Source: Paraburkholderia oxyphila NBRC 105797
Lineage (GTDB): Bacteria; Pseudomonadota; Gammaproteobacteria; Burkholderiales; Burkholderiaceae
DNA length: 50,391 nt
Assembly: GCF_000685075.1 (NCBI RefSeq)
Contig: NZ_BAYD01000070.1
Span: 1-50,391, forward strand
Direction: 5' to 3'
Part shown: positions 1 to 8,656 of the stretch, piece by piece
How the letters are laid out: each line of letters starts with the position of its first letter
Position numbering within the stretch: position 1 is the first letter of the stretch
The notes under the pieces: generated by a model
Databases searched by the model: none
Told to the model about the DNA's origin: nothing
What the model saw: the letters and a program-made list of their open reading frames with translations, nothing else
Translations under genes and position numbers: made by a program

Positions 1-177
1 CGGCGGTGCGCCCGGCTCGCGGCCTTCGCCCGACGGCGGGGCGCCCGCACCACCCGCGCCGTTCGCGCCGTCACCGATTGATGGCTGCGGCGGCGCGCCG
101 CCGTCATCCGACGACGCAGCAAGCGTCACCGCAGGCACGAGCCAACTCACGCAACGGAAGCGATCATGCGCACTCAT
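1..177 (-). CDS. tamB: TamB-like translocation/assembly module protein, N-terminal fragment
   Basis: Partial gene, cut by the window edge. Reading leftwards, an ATG at 175-177 opens a frame that stays open to base 1 (about 59 residues). After a short lead it becomes rich in Gly, Pro and Ala with G/C-ending codons. Such low-complexity stretches often precede the single membrane anchor of TamB in Burkholderiaceae; the anchor itself would lie outside the window. TamB is the inner-membrane/periplasmic partner of TamA and usually follows tamA, as here (61 bases after its stop). A G-rich stretch upstream of the ATG could be the ribosome site; in-frame GTG codons are alternatives. The assignment rests mostly on position, so it is tentative. 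Confidence 0.5.
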   Translation of the reverse strand, partial: MSAHDRFRCVSWLVPAVTLAASSDDGGAPPQPSIGDGANGAGGAGAPPSGEGREPGAPP

Positions 178-238
178 GCGGCGCCCCCGCCGGCGAGCGG
201 CAGCATCGAAACGGCACGGAGCGTGGCAGGCATCATCA

Positions 239-2224
239 TCAGAATGCGATTCCGAGCGTCACATAAGGCCGCACTCTGCGGTCACGAAAACCGTACGCGA
301 GGTCGAGGTTGACCGGACCGACGGGGCTGCGCCAGCGCGCGCCGAAGCCCGCGCCCGGATAGAAGACCTTTTCTCCCCAGGTGTCGGTGGCGGTGCCGAT
401 ATCGAAAAAGACCGCGCCGCCCCAATCGCGATTGAACCAGTGCTGGTATTCGCCCGACCCGGTCACGAGGTACTTGGTCGGCAGAATCGAGCCGTCGACA
501 TTGTTGCCGATGCTCTGGAAGGAATAGCCACGCACCGAGTTCGAACCGCCCGCGCGGAACAGCAGCGAGGCCGGCACGTCCGAGGAGCTGCTCGACGTGA
601 ATACACCCCCCATCTCGGCGCGAAACAGCACGATGTCGTCGCGGCCGATCGGCAGATACTGCTGGCCGCGCATGTAGCCGCGCGCGAAGGTGGCATCGGA
701 GCCCGCGCCCTTCACGCCGAAGCCCGCCTCCACGCGCACGAGGTTGCCCGAGCGCGGAAACAGCGGATCGTCGACGTTGCGGCGCGTCCACGACCATTGC
801 GGCACCAGCGCACGGGCCATGGTGGGCGGTCCTTCGTTCTGGTAAAGGCGGTCCTGGTAGTAGAGCAGCGAGTACGAGTAGTCGATGTTCTGCGAGGTGC
901 GCGTGCGCTGCACGCCCGTGCGCAGGCTGTAGATCGTGGTATCCGAAACGTCGGTCGTCGTGTACGACGCGAGCGCGCTGTTGGTCCACGCACGCGCGCC
1001 CGGCGGCATCGACAGCTGGATCTGGCCGTATTTCTGGATCTGGTCGAGCCGCCCCGAGAGCTGGAGCGGCCATGCCGAGCCAAAGGTGTTCAGATACGTG
1101 TACGAGCCCTGGATATGCGGGCCGGTATCGGTCGAGTAGCCCACGCCGCCGCGGAAGTTGTTGTACGGGTACTCGCTCACCTTCACGTGCAGCGGCGTCA
1201 GCTCGGGCTTTTGCGTGTTGTCGTCCACGTCGATGGCCACGCTCGCGTAGTACGGCGTGTTCTGGACCTGGCGCTGCAGCTCGGTCACGCGGTTGACATC
1301 GTAGATTTCGCCGGGCGAGATCGGGTTCACGTTGTCCACGATCTTCTGCGGATAACGCCGCGTGCCCGAAACGTCGATCTGCCCCATCGTGAAGGTCGGG
1401 CCGCTGTCGAACGTCACGGAAAGCTTCGCGTCATGCTTGAGCGGATCGACGCGCGCCTCGGAATGCACGATCTTCGCGCCCAGGTAGCGCCGGGCCTGCA
1501 GCGCCCTGAGCGCCGCGCTCTTCGCGCCGTCCCAGCCCGACTGCGTCAAGGCGTCGCCTTCGTGCAGCGAGAACGCGAAACGCGTGGCATTTTCCCGCGC
1601 GGGGTCCTCGGTCTGCACGGGGCCGGTAAAGGTGAGCGTCACCGCCGAGATCTGCGTGCGCGGGCCCGCGTCGACATACACGGTCACGGCGCGCTTGCCG
1701 TTGGCGCCGGTGCGCACGTCGGTGCGCACGACCGGCGTGAAATAGCCGTCCGTGGAGGCCAGGTCGCGCACCTGCTGCGGCGTGGCGGTCACGAGAAAGT
1801 CGAACTGGTCGTCGCTGACGCCGGACCGCGTGGAGAAGCGCGCGAGGTCGAGGTGCGCTTCGAGCAGCTTGCGCAACTCGCGCGGCGAGGTCTGGATATC
1901 GACGTCGTAGTAGGTGCGCTTGTGCGACCACGGCAGCAGGCTGGCGAGGTCGGCCCGCGCGGGCATCGCGGTCACGAGGCTGGCGAGCAGGCCTGCGGCG
2001 AGCCATACGGCGAAGCGCAGGGAGAAGCCAGCGGAAACGCGGGCTGAAAAACAAACTGGAAAGGAAGCCGAGAAACGACTCAAAAAGCGGCTCAAAAAGC
2101 GGACCGCGGGGCGCCCCCGCTCAGCGGGGCCGCCGCTGGCGCATGGTGCGGCGGCGTGAGCGTGCCGCGTCATCCGTGACGGATGCCGCTTCGCACGCAA
2201 CGCTTCGATCACCCATCCCGCCAA
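239..2224 (-). CDS. tamA: TamA, outer-membrane BamA-family (Omp85) protein
   Basis: Omp85-family outer-membrane protein that works with TamB in inserting or exporting outer-membrane proteins and in lipid homeostasis. A basic, hydrophobic signal segment ends in PARA before DLASLLPW at about residue 90. Periplasmic POTRA repeats occupy about residues 95-340, and a C-terminal beta-barrel ends in Gly-Ile-Ala-Phe, the terminal aromatic typical of BAM substrates. The barrel contains the GSNSVRGY motif matching the conserved VRG(F/Y) of the lid loop. The long frame begins with TTG at 2222-2224, preceded by a strong GGAGGT (2230-2235) at 5 bases; an ATG at 2171-2173 lacks such a site but gives a more usual signal length. 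tamB probably follows in the same transcript. Confidence 0.88.
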   Translation of the reverse strand: MAGWVIEALRAKRHPSRMTRHAHAAAPCASGGPAERGRPAVRFLSRFLSRFSASFPVCFSARVSAGFSLRFAVWLAAGLLASLVTAMPARADLASLLPWSHKRTYYDVDIQTSPRELRKLLEAHLDLARFSTRSGVSDDQFDFLVTATPQQVRDLASTDGYFTPVVRTDVRTGANGKRAVTVYVDAGPRTQISAVTLTFTGPVQTEDPARENATRFAFSLHEGDALTQSGWDGAKSAALRALQARRYLGAKIVHSEARVDPLKHDAKLSVTFDSGPTFTMGQIDVSGTRRYPQKIVDNVNPISPGEIYDVNRVTELQRQVQNTPYYASVAIDVDDNTQKPELTPLHVKVSEYPYNNFRGGVGYSTDTGPHIQGSYTYLNTFGSAWPLQLSGRLDQIQKYGQIQLSMPPGARAWTNSALASYTTTDVSDTTIYSLRTGVQRTRTSQNIDYSYSLLYYQDRLYQNEGPPTMARALVPQWSWTRRNVDDPLFPRSGNLVRVEAGFGVKGAGSDATFARGYMRGQQYLPIGRDDIVLFRAEMGGVFTSSSSSDVPASLLFRAGGSNSVRGYSFQSIGNNVDGSILPTKYLVTGSGEYQHWFNRDWGGAVFFDIGTATDTWGEKVFYPGAGFGARWRSPVGPVNLDLAYGFRDRRVRPYVTLGIAF

Positions 2225-2681
2225 ACAAGACCTCCAGCCGTCGTTCTCTTGCCCATTGCATACGTTTGCGCAGGCGCCTCTTGCCGCGGCGCGGGCGCAA
2301 ACGCGTTATTTCACCACAACAACGCTCGAAAACCCCAGGACGCGGCACAAAAAGGGCCGCAAGGAGCGTCTCATCAAGCTGCGTTACCGCCTGGCATGAC
2401 GCTCGAGCACCGGCTTCACCGAGTTGCAGCTCGCCGGACAGCCCTCCCCGGCCGCCGCGCAGCGCGCTCGTCCGTGGCGCGCCGGCCGAACGCCGATGCG
2501 CCCCCACCCGCACCCGGCGCGAACGCCTTCCACGCACTGTCCGCCTGGATGTTCCGCGGCCGGCGCTTGCGGTAAAATTGCCGCCGACACGCACCGAGGC
2601 GGCCTGTCAGATACCGCCGCCTCACCGCACCTACGCGCACTTGTGTGCACCCACGCGCAGCACTCGCGACGGACGTTAGCC
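2225..2681. other. Intergenic region between divergent tamA and DUF3460-scpA
   Basis: 457 bases separate two divergent units. Frames on both strands are open because of high GC, but none resembles a protein I recognise. The stretch must hold both promoters. A TAAAAT hexamer at 2573-2578, about 104 bases before the DUF3460 start, is the best -10 candidate on the plus strand, but its -35 (around 2550) is poor. I see no convincing terminator or repeat. Confidence 0.4.
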
Positions 2682-2867
2682 ATGTATCAGTCGGAAATCA
2701 CACAGTTCCTGAACCAGCTCAAAGAGCAGAAGCCGTATCTCGAAGAGCAGCAACGCAAGGGCCGTGCGCTCCTGTGGGACAAGCAGCCGGTCGACCTCGA
2801 CGAACGCGAGCGCCAGCAGGCTTCGCGCGTCAGGCAAACGTCGTACGTCTACTACCAGAACTTCTGA
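2682..2867 (+). CDS. DUF3460 family small protein
   Basis: A 61-residue acidic/polar protein beginning MYQSEITQFLNQL and ending TSYVYYQNF. It matches the small DUF3460 family of beta-proteobacteria, whose function is unknown. It has no signal peptide or membrane segment; the middle is predicted helical and rich in Gln, Glu, Arg and Lys. Its stop overlaps the ATG of scpA in a TGATG arrangement, so the two are probably co-translated, suggesting a link to chromosome segregation or simply shared expression. The start is the first ATG of the frame that gives the family N-terminus. Confidence 0.8.
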   Translation: MYQSEITQFLNQLKEQKPYLEEQQRKGRALLWDKQPVDLDERERQQASRVRQTSYVYYQNF

Positions 2868-3826
2868 TGGCCGAGGCCGACGGGGCCGACATGGCTAACG
2901 AGGCCGAAGGACGGGCCGACGCACGTCATGCCCCCCCTCCCGGCGCCGCGGCGGGCCATGCTCCGGCAGGCCCGGCCGGCCAGATGGCCAGCCAGGGTGA
3001 AGCGCTCGCCGCACCCTCCACGGATTCGACGCCCGACACCGTCGACGGCGTCGCGTTCGCACGCCTGTACGGCGAGCCGCTCTTCAAGCTCCCGCAAGAC
3101 CTCTACATCCCGCCCGACGCGCTCGAAGTCTTCCTCGAGACCTTCGAAGGCCCGCTCGATCTGCTGCTCTACCTGATCCGCAAGCAGAATTTCAACGTGC
3201 TCGACATCCCGATGGCGGACGTCACGACGCAGTATCTGGGCTACGTCGAGCAATTGCGCAAGACCAATCTAGAGCTCGCCGCGGAATATCTGCTGATGGC
3301 CGCCATGCTCATCGAGATCAAGTCGCGCATGCTGCTGCCGGTCAAGAAGGCCGACACGGGCGAGGAAGCCGAAGACCCGCGCGCCGAGCTCGTACGGCGC
3401 CTGCTCGAATACGAGCAGATGAAGCTCGCCGCCCAGCGCATCGACCGCCTGCCGCAACTCGGCCGCGACTTCATGCGCGCCGAGGTCTATATCGAGCAGA
3501 GCATCACGCCGCGCTTTCCCGACGTGGACAGCAACGACCTGCGCGCCGCGTGGGCCGACGTCATCAAGCGCGCAAAGCTGGTGCAGCATCACAAGATCTC
3601 GCGCGAGGAGCTCTCGGTGCGCGAGCACATGAGCGTGATCCTGCGCAGGCTCCAGGGCACGCGCTTCATGGAGTTCTCGGAGCTCTTCGACACCGCGCGC
3701 GGCGTGCCCGTGGTGGTGGTCAACTTCATCGCCATGCTCGAGCTCGCGCGCGAATCGCTCATCGAGATCACCCAGGCCGAGCCGTTCGCGCCGATCTACG
3801 TGCGCCTCGCGTATTTGCCTGCGTAA
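2867..3826 (+). CDS. scpA: ScpA, segregation and condensation protein A
   Basis: Kleisin subunit of the SMC-ScpAB condensin, which bridges SMC heads and compacts and segregates the chromosome. The 319-residue product has a low-complexity Ala/Gly/Pro lead (about 1-65), then the conserved kleisin N-domain (FEGPLDLLLYLIRKQ, with LDIPMADVTTQYLGY), an acidic linker near KADTGEEAEDPRAEL, and a C-terminal winged-helix part ending in IYVRLAYLPA. The ATG at 2867 overlaps the DUF3460 stop; a second in-frame ATG lies 10 codons in. scpB is not in this window. The gene lies upstream of panC on the same strand, with 279 bases between. Confidence 0.93.
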   Translation: MAEADGADMANEAEGRADARHAPPPGAAAGHAPAGPAGQMASQGEALAAPSTDSTPDTVDGVAFARLYGEPLFKLPQDLYIPPDALEVFLETFEGPLDLLLYLIRKQNFNVLDIPMADVTTQYLGYVEQLRKTNLELAAEYLLMAAMLIEIKSRMLLPVKKADTGEEAEDPRAELVRRLLEYEQMKLAAQRIDRLPQLGRDFMRAEVYIEQSITPRFPDVDSNDLRAAWADVIKRAKLVQHHKISREELSVREHMSVILRRLQGTRFMEFSELFDTARGVPVVVVNFIAMLELARESLIEITQAEPFAPIYVRLAYLPA

Positions 3827-3859
3827 GTGCGCACATAAAGCTGCCTGGATCAGGGCGCG

Positions 3860-3886
3860 CCCGGGCGGCCCGCATGGCCGCCTGGG
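3860..3886 (+). terminator. Inverted repeat downstream of scpA, possible terminator
   Basis: CCCGGGCGGCC (3860-3870) pairs with GGCCGCCTGGG (3876-3886) around a 5-base loop, with one G-U wobble. It lies 34 bases after the scpA stop, but no T-run follows, so intrinsic termination is uncertain. Confidence 0.3.
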
Positions 3887-3976
3887 GAAAATCCGATCTG
3901 GCCCCAAACGAGCATTTCTGCCCGACGCCAGGTTAACCCCCCATCCGAAGCGGCTGCGCTGCACGCCCAAATCCTC

Positions 3977-3982
3977 TACAAT
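3977..3982 (+). promoter_or_regulatory. Candidate -10 element for panC
   Basis: TACAAT at 3977-3982 lies 123 bases before the panC ATG and is the only good -10 match in the scpA-panC gap. The matching -35 region (about 3954-3960) is weak, so this is a low-confidence sigma-70 call. Confidence 0.3.
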
Positions 3983-4105
3983 CGCCCGCGCCTGACCCTG
4001 AGCGGCCGGGCACGCCATTCGGCCAGCCGCGCGCCCTGATGCGCCGCGCGTTTCGCCGGTTGCCGCAACCCGTCTTGCCCCGTGCGAGGCATAACGCATC
4101 CGATC

Positions 4106-4939
4106 ATGAAAGTCATCAGCTCGATTCAGGAACTGCGCGACCAGTTGCGCGGCCAAAACCGCACCGCGTTCGTGCCGACCATGGGCAACCTGCACGAAGG
4201 CCACCTCTCGCTGATGCGCCTCGCGCGCCAGCACGGCGACCCGGTCGTGGCCAGCATCTTCGTGAACCGCCTGCAGTTCGGCCCCAACGAAGACTTCGAC
4301 AAATACCCGCGCACGCTCCAGGACGACATCGAGAAGCTGCAGAAGGAAAACGTCTACGTGCTGTTCGCGCCCACCGAGGCCGACATGTATCCGCAGCCGC
4401 AGGAGTACCGCGTGCGCCCGCCCCACGACCTCGGCGACATTCTGGAAGGCGAGTTCCGGCCCGGGTTCTTCGAAGGCGTCTGCACCGTGGTCATGAAGCT
4501 GATGTCATGCGTGCAGCCGCGCGTCGCGGTGTTCGGCAAGAAGGACTATCAACAGCTGATGATCGTGCGCGCGATGTGCCAGCAGTTCGCGCTGCCGACC
4601 GAGGTGATCGCCGCCGAAACCGTGCGCGACACCGACGGCCTCGCGCTCAGCTCACGCAACCGCTATCTCTCGGCCGCCGAGCGCGCCGAGGCGCCGCAGC
4701 TCGCGGGTGCGCTGCGCGCGATCCGCGAGTCGGTGCTCTCGGGCCGCCGCGACTTCCAGCAGCTCGAGCTCGACGCCATGGCCACGCTCGCCGCGCGCGG
4801 CTGGAAGCCCGACTACATCGCCATCCGCAGGCAGGCAAACCTCCTGCCTCCCGTACCCGGTGAAACGGATGCGCCGCTCGTCGTGGTGGCTGCAGCGAAG
4901 CTGGGCGCCACGCGCCTGATCGACAATCTCGAGATCTGA
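4106..4939 (+). CDS. panC: Pantothenate synthetase (pantoate-beta-alanine ligase)
   Basis: Cytosolic enzyme that joins pantoate and beta-alanine using ATP, the last step of pantothenate synthesis. At 277 residues it has normal family length. The ATP-binding motif reads PTMGNLHEGH (residues 25-33, with the HxGH-type His30/His33); further family signatures are FGPNEDFDKYPRT, FGKKDYQQL and LSSRNRYLS. The ATG at 4106 gives the canonical MKVISSIQEL start; an in-frame GTG at 4082 is less likely. panD follows after 109 bases on the same strand and supplies the beta-alanine substrate. No panB is in the window. Confidence 0.96.
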   Translation: MKVISSIQELRDQLRGQNRTAFVPTMGNLHEGHLSLMRLARQHGDPVVASIFVNRLQFGPNEDFDKYPRTLQDDIEKLQKENVYVLFAPTEADMYPQPQEYRVRPPHDLGDILEGEFRPGFFEGVCTVVMKLMSCVQPRVAVFGKKDYQQLMIVRAMCQQFALPTEVIAAETVRDTDGLALSSRNRYLSAAERAEAPQLAGALRAIRESVLSGRRDFQQLELDAMATLAARGWKPDYIAIRRQANLLPPVPGETDAPLVVVAAAKLGATRLIDNLEI

Positions 4940-5048
4940 GCGGTTCCGGGCACCGCGCCTCCTGCGCGGCAGCTCACCCGGTCTCAGCACGCTTTTTTCG
5001 GCATTACCCGTGGCGAGCCATGCGCCCGCCCGCCTGAGGAGACTCACC

Positions 5049-5435
5049 ATGCAACGCCATATGCTCAAGTCGAAGATCCACCGCGTCGCCGTCACGCACT
5101 GCGAGCTGCATTACGAAGGCTCGTGCGCGATCGACGAGAACCTGCTCGAAGCGGCGAACATCGTCGAGAACGAGCGCATCGACATCTGGAACATCAACAA
5201 CGGCGAGCGCTTCACGACCTACGCGATCAAGGGCGAGCGCGGCAGCGGCATGATCTCGCTGAACGGCTCGGCCGCGCGCCGCGCGCAACTGGGCGACCTC
5301 GTGATCATCGCGGCGTTCGCGAACGTGGAAGAAGAAGAGCTGAAGGCGGGCTGGAAGCCGGACCTCGTGTTCGTCGACGAGAACAACCGCATCAAGGGCA
5401 GCCGCGATCACGTGCCGACGCAAAGCTGGACCTGA
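5049..5435 (+). CDS. panD: Aspartate 1-decarboxylase proenzyme
   Basis: Makes beta-alanine from aspartate, for use by PanC. The 128-residue proenzyme has the self-cleavage site HYEGSC; by alignment with the E. coli protein the Gly24-Ser25 bond is cut and Ser25 becomes the pyruvoyl cofactor. Conserved segments VTHCELHYEG, IDIWNINNGERF and TYAIKGERGSG are all present. The ATG at 5049 follows a GAGGAGA ribosome site (about 5035-5041). Co-directional with panC and probably expressed with it. PanD usually needs a maturation/regulation factor in enteric bacteria; none is seen here. Confidence 0.96.
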   Translation: MQRHMLKSKIHRVAVTHCELHYEGSCAIDENLLEAANIVENERIDIWNINNGERFTTYAIKGERGSGMISLNGSAARRAQLGDLVIIAAFANVEEEELKAGWKPDLVFVDENNRIKGSRDHVPTQSWT

Positions 5436-5509
5436 AGCGCGAGAGGCCGCGCGCCAGGGCGTGCGCGGCTCATGCGGCGGGCACCCAGCAGGCCCGATCC
5501 AAGGACCGC

Positions 5510-6136
5510 TTACTTGCCGTCCACCCACGAGAGAATCGGCTGCCACTGGTCGAGATCCTTATCCACACGGCTTTTCGCGACGTCCCACAGCGTGAGGCCG
5601 TGGGCGGCGAGCTGCACGTAATTCTGCGTGTCGCGCAAATAGCCCAGCACCGGCAGTTCGAGCCCCTCCACGAAGCGCTGCAGCTGCTCGGCCGAGCGCG
5701 TGCGCGAGTCCACCCGCATGCCCACCACGCCCACCTTGATGGCGCCCTTGCGCACCGCCTTTTCCTTGGCGAGCCGGTCGAGGAAGTCCTTGGTCGCGAG
5801 TATGTCGAACATGGACGGCTGCAGCGGCACGATCACTTTGTCCGCGAGCTCGACGATCGCGGCGAGCCGGTTGCCGTGCAGGCCCGCCGGCGTGTCGATG
5901 ACGGCGTGCTCGAGCCCCTTGGGCGGCTTGGCCGGGTTGTCCAGGTCGATGCCCCAGCTCTCGATGGCCGGCAGCGTCTCGGGCCGCAGGTCGAGCCACG
6001 CGTGCGCCGACTGCTGCCGGTCGAGATCCGCGAGCGCGACCCACTCGCCTTGCGCCGCGAAATAGCCGGCCAGATTGGTGGACAGCGTGCTTTTGCCGAC
6101 GCCGCCCTTGGGGTTCGCCACCACGATCACCGTCAT
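5510..6136 (-). CDS. ParA/MinD-family P-loop ATPase
   Basis: A 208-residue cytoplasmic ATPase with the deviant Walker A motif KGGVGKST (residues 10-17), the switch-like segment ADLDRQQSAHAW and the Walker B-like VIDTPAG. This is the ParA/Soj/MinD fold used to position plasmids, chromosomes or other cargo. It lacks an N-terminal DNA-binding extension and no parB or parS site is nearby, so it is unlikely to be the chromosomal ParAB pair; the cargo is unknown. The ATG at 6134-6136 has GGGAG upstream; a longer in-frame reading to 6262 is a repetitive Glu/Ser/Ala lead and probably not translated. Converges with panD. Confidence 0.85.
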   Translation of the reverse strand: MTVIVVANPKGGVGKSTLSTNLAGYFAAQGEWVALADLDRQQSAHAWLDLRPETLPAIESWGIDLDNPAKPPKGLEHAVIDTPAGLHGNRLAAIVELADKVIVPLQPSMFDILATKDFLDRLAKEKAVRKGAIKVGVVGMRVDSRTRSAEQLQRFVEGLELPVLGYLRDTQNYVQLAAHGLTLWDVAKSRVDKDLDQWQPILSWVDGK

Positions 6137-6274
6137 GAATGCTCCCGTCAGGAAGGCTGGCGCGTAGGCCAGCCGGTTTGCCGATTCTGTTGATTCTGCC
6201 GATTCCGCTTCCGCCGATGCCGCAGCCCCGCCGCATTGCCCACGCTGAAGAGCGCGGCGCACCGACGCAACCGT

Positions 6275-6287
6275 CCGATAATATCGG
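6275..6287. promoter_or_regulatory. Small palindrome around a -10-like sequence
   Basis: CCGAT-AAT-ATCGG forms a 5-bp inverted repeat with a TA-rich centre containing GATAAT, midway between the divergent parA-like and thioesterase genes. It may be a promoter core with an overlapping operator. No clear -35 is visible. Confidence 0.3.
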
Positions 6288-6422
6288 CAAATGCGGCGGC
6301 GCCGAAGTCCCGGCCCGGGTCTGCGCCCGTGTGGCGCATCGCACGCCCGGCAGTCCCGGCGTGCACGCGATGCCGCTGCGGACCCCGATCCCCCTTCTGA
6401 AAATCAAGGAGACTTTCCTGTC

Positions 6423-6842
6423 ATGAGCACGTTGCGCACCGATATCACCGTCGATTCCCTGCACGAGCGCCAGCGCGGCCGGCTGCCCGATCTGATCGGT
6501 TTTCGCACGGTCGCGCTCGAACAAGGCCTGCTGCGCGCGGAGCTCGACATCCGCGGCGAACTGCTCGCGCCCAATGGCTTCCTGCATGCCGCCACAGTGG
6601 TGTGTCTCGCCGATACGGCCTGCGGCTACGGCTGCCTCGCGCACCTGCCGCCGGGCGCGAAAAACTTCACCACCATCGAGCTCAAGAGCAATTTTCTGGG
6701 CACGGCGCGCGAAGGGACGCTGAGCGTGGTCGCCACGGGCGTGCACCTCGGGCGCAGCACGCAGATCTGGGACGCCACCGTGACGGGCCCGGACGGCAAG
6801 ACCACGGCCCTCTTCCGCTGCACGCAGATGGTGCTGTACTAA
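6423..6842 (+). CDS. PaaI-family hotdog thioesterase
   Basis: A 139-residue protein of the hotdog-fold PaaI/YdiI thioesterase family, which hydrolyses acyl- or aryl-CoA thioesters in the cytosol. Visible signatures are the NGFLHAATVVCLADTACGYG helix with its preceding loop (matching the family's HGG...LAD region, though the usual His-Gly-Gly reads Asn-Gly-Phe-Leu-His), the NFTTIELKSNFLG strand, and the late GRSTQIWDATVTG strand. The ATG at 6423 follows AAGGAG at about 6406-6411. It is monocistronic between divergent and converging neighbours, so the natural substrate cannot be told from context. Confidence 0.85.
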   Translation: MSTLRTDITVDSLHERQRGRLPDLIGFRTVALEQGLLRAELDIRGELLAPNGFLHAATVVCLADTACGYGCLAHLPPGAKNFTTIELKSNFLGTAREGTLSVVATGVHLGRSTQIWDATVTGPDGKTTALFRCTQMVLY

Positions 6843-6920
6843 AGCGATCGCGCTGACGTTGCCGTTTCAACGGCATCGGAGCGGCGCACCCGCCGTAGCC
6901 CTGGCAGACGCAACCCGCGC

Positions 6921-8480
6921 TCAGCCAATCGCGTCATAGAGGCGCGCCAGATCGAGGCTCGCTTCCAGCGTGTCGGCAAGCCGCTCGAGCGACGCCTCGC
7001 GCAGCGCCGGGTAGTCGACGCGTTGCGCGGCCTCCAGTCCCGCCCAGCGCAGCAAGGCAGCGCATGCCTCGGGTGTGTCGAAGAGGCCGTGCACGTAGGT
7101 TGCGAGGATCTGGCCATCGGCCGATTGCGCGCCGTCCGCGCGTGGCGGCTCGGCCCCGTCGCCGGCTGCGCAATCCATCGCACCGTTGACCGATGCGATG
7201 CGCAGCGCGGGCTCGGCCAGCGCCGGGCCGCGCGTCACGCCCATATGGATCTCGTAGCCCCGCACCGGTGTCTGCGCCGCGCCGCCGGCCGCTTCTTCAT
7301 CGCCGCGCAGCACGAGGCGCCCCGTCACGTTCTTCAGCGTCTTCTCGCGCGTGAGCTCGGTTTCGTAGTCGAGCCAGCCGAAGCCGGCCACGGCGCCGGG
7401 CTCGCCCTCCACGCCATGCGGATCGGCAATCGCGCGCCCGAGCATCTGCATGCCGCCGCAAATGCCGATCACCCGACCGCCGTAGCGCAGATGCCGCGCG
7501 AGCGCCGTTTCCCAGCCCTGGGCGCGCAGCCACGCGAGGTCGTCGCGCACGTTCTTCGAGCCCGGCAGGATCACGAGATCGGCCGGAGGCGGCGCGCTGC
7601 CCGTGCGCACATAGCTGAATTCGACCTGCGGATGCGCGCGCAGCGCATCGAAGTCCGTATGGTTGCTGATATGCGGCAGCGCGGGCACCACCACGCGCAG
7701 CGTCTCGCCGCCAGCCTGCGCATGGGTGTGCGTGGCGCCCGGCAGCATGTCCTCGGCATCGAGCATCAGGCCGTGCAGATACGGCACCACGCCGAGCACC
7801 GGCTTGCCCGTCTGCGCTTCGAGCCAGTCGAGGCCGGGCTTGAGCAGCGAGGGATCGCCGCGAAAGCGGTTGATGATGAAGCCCTTCACGCGCGCGCGCT
7901 CGCTTTCGGACAGGCATGCGAGCGTGCCGATCAGGTGGGCGAACACACCGCCGCGGTCGATGTCGGCGACGAGCACGACCGGACAGTCGACGGCCTCGGC
8001 AAAGCCCATGTTGGCGATGTCGTTGGCGCGCAGATTGATTTCGGCGGGGCTGCCCGCGCCTTCGACGAACACGGTCTCGTAGCGCTCGCGCAGCCTTGCG
8101 TACGACTCGAGCACGGCCTCGCGCGCGAGCGGCTTGTAGTCCTGGTAGGCGCGCGCGTTCAGATTCATGCGCGCCTTGCCGTGGATGATGACCTGCGAGC
8201 CCAGATCGCTATTGGGCTTGAGCAGCACGGGGTTGAGGTCGGTATGCGGCTCGATGCCCGCGGCGAGCGCCTGCAGCGCCTGGGCGCGGCCGATCTCGCC
8301 GCCGTCGGCCGTCACGGCGCTGTTCAGCGCCATGTTCTGCGGCTTGAACGGCGCCACGCGCGCGCCCGCACGGTACGCGATGCGGCACAGGCCGGCCACG
8401 AGCGTGCTCTTGCCGGCGTCGGAGGTGGTGCCCTGGATCATCAGCGTGCCGCGCGGCACGGCGGGTTTCGTAACGGACAT
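6921..8480 (-). CDS. cobQ: Cobyric acid synthase
   Basis: Glutamine- and ATP-dependent amidation of adenosylcobyrinic acid a,c-diamide at carboxyls b, d, e and g. The 519-residue product has an N-terminal dethiobiotin-synthetase-like ATPase domain (P-loop near GTTSDAGKST, then PFKPQNMALNS and the SPAEINL segment) and a C-terminal class I glutamine amidotransferase-like domain (nucleophile Cys in IGICGGMQMLGR, and the distal His of YVHGLF). The ATG at 8478-8480 gives MSVTKPAVPRG just before the P-loop, as in the family; the frame stays open to 8600 but the extra residues are not family-like. Divergent from cobU with 176 bases between. Confidence 0.95.
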   Translation of the reverse strand: MSVTKPAVPRGTLMIQGTTSDAGKSTLVAGLCRIAYRAGARVAPFKPQNMALNSAVTADGGEIGRAQALQALAAGIEPHTDLNPVLLKPNSDLGSQVIIHGKARMNLNARAYQDYKPLAREAVLESYARLRERYETVFVEGAGSPAEINLRANDIANMGFAEAVDCPVVLVADIDRGGVFAHLIGTLACLSESERARVKGFIINRFRGDPSLLKPGLDWLEAQTGKPVLGVVPYLHGLMLDAEDMLPGATHTHAQAGGETLRVVVPALPHISNHTDFDALRAHPQVEFSYVRTGSAPPPADLVILPGSKNVRDDLAWLRAQGWETALARHLRYGGRVIGICGGMQMLGRAIADPHGVEGEPGAVAGFGWLDYETELTREKTLKNVTGRLVLRGDEEAAGGAAQTPVRGYEIHMGVTRGPALAEPALRIASVNGAMDCAAGDGAEPPRADGAQSADGQILATYVHGLFDTPEACAALLRWAGLEAAQRVDYPALREASLERLADTLEASLDLARLYDAIG

Positions 8481-8644
8481 GATGGCGATGAATGGCGGCA
8501 ATGGCGGCAAAAAGCCGGGGGCGTTCGGGCGAAAGCGCATTATCCCATCGGGTGCGCCTCTGCCGCAGACGGTCCGCGCCGCTACGCGATCGCCTGCCAC
8601 GCGCTCACGCCGCGATCGCCGTCAATCTGTCGGAGACTAGCCGC

Positions 8645-8650
8645 TACAAT
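8645..8650 (+). promoter_or_regulatory. Candidate -10 of cobU, implying a nearly leaderless transcript
   Basis: TACAAT at 8645-8650 ends 6 bases before the cobU ATG (8657). A start of transcription 6-7 bases downstream would coincide with the ATG. There is no ribosome-binding site and no strong -35 around 8622, so the call is moderate to weak. Confidence 0.35.
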
Positions 8651-8656
8651 CACGCG

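Noticed and set aside
176..2047. Long plus-strand frame opposite tamA, and many similar antisense frames (for example opposite cobQ, cysN, btuC and urtB)
   Set aside because: These are by-products of high GC: stop codons are rare in the complementary frames. They are rich in Arg/Ala/His, have no family motifs and lie opposite well-supported genes.
5510..6136. Chromosomal ParA of a ParAB-parS origin system
   Set aside because: No parB gene and no parS-like 16-base palindrome nearby, and the protein is short and without an N-terminal extension; treated as an orphan ParA-like ATPase.
8481..8656. Cobalamin riboswitch between cobQ and cobU
   Set aside because: The gap is 176 bases and has no B12-box motif on either strand; only a -10-like TACAAT is visible.
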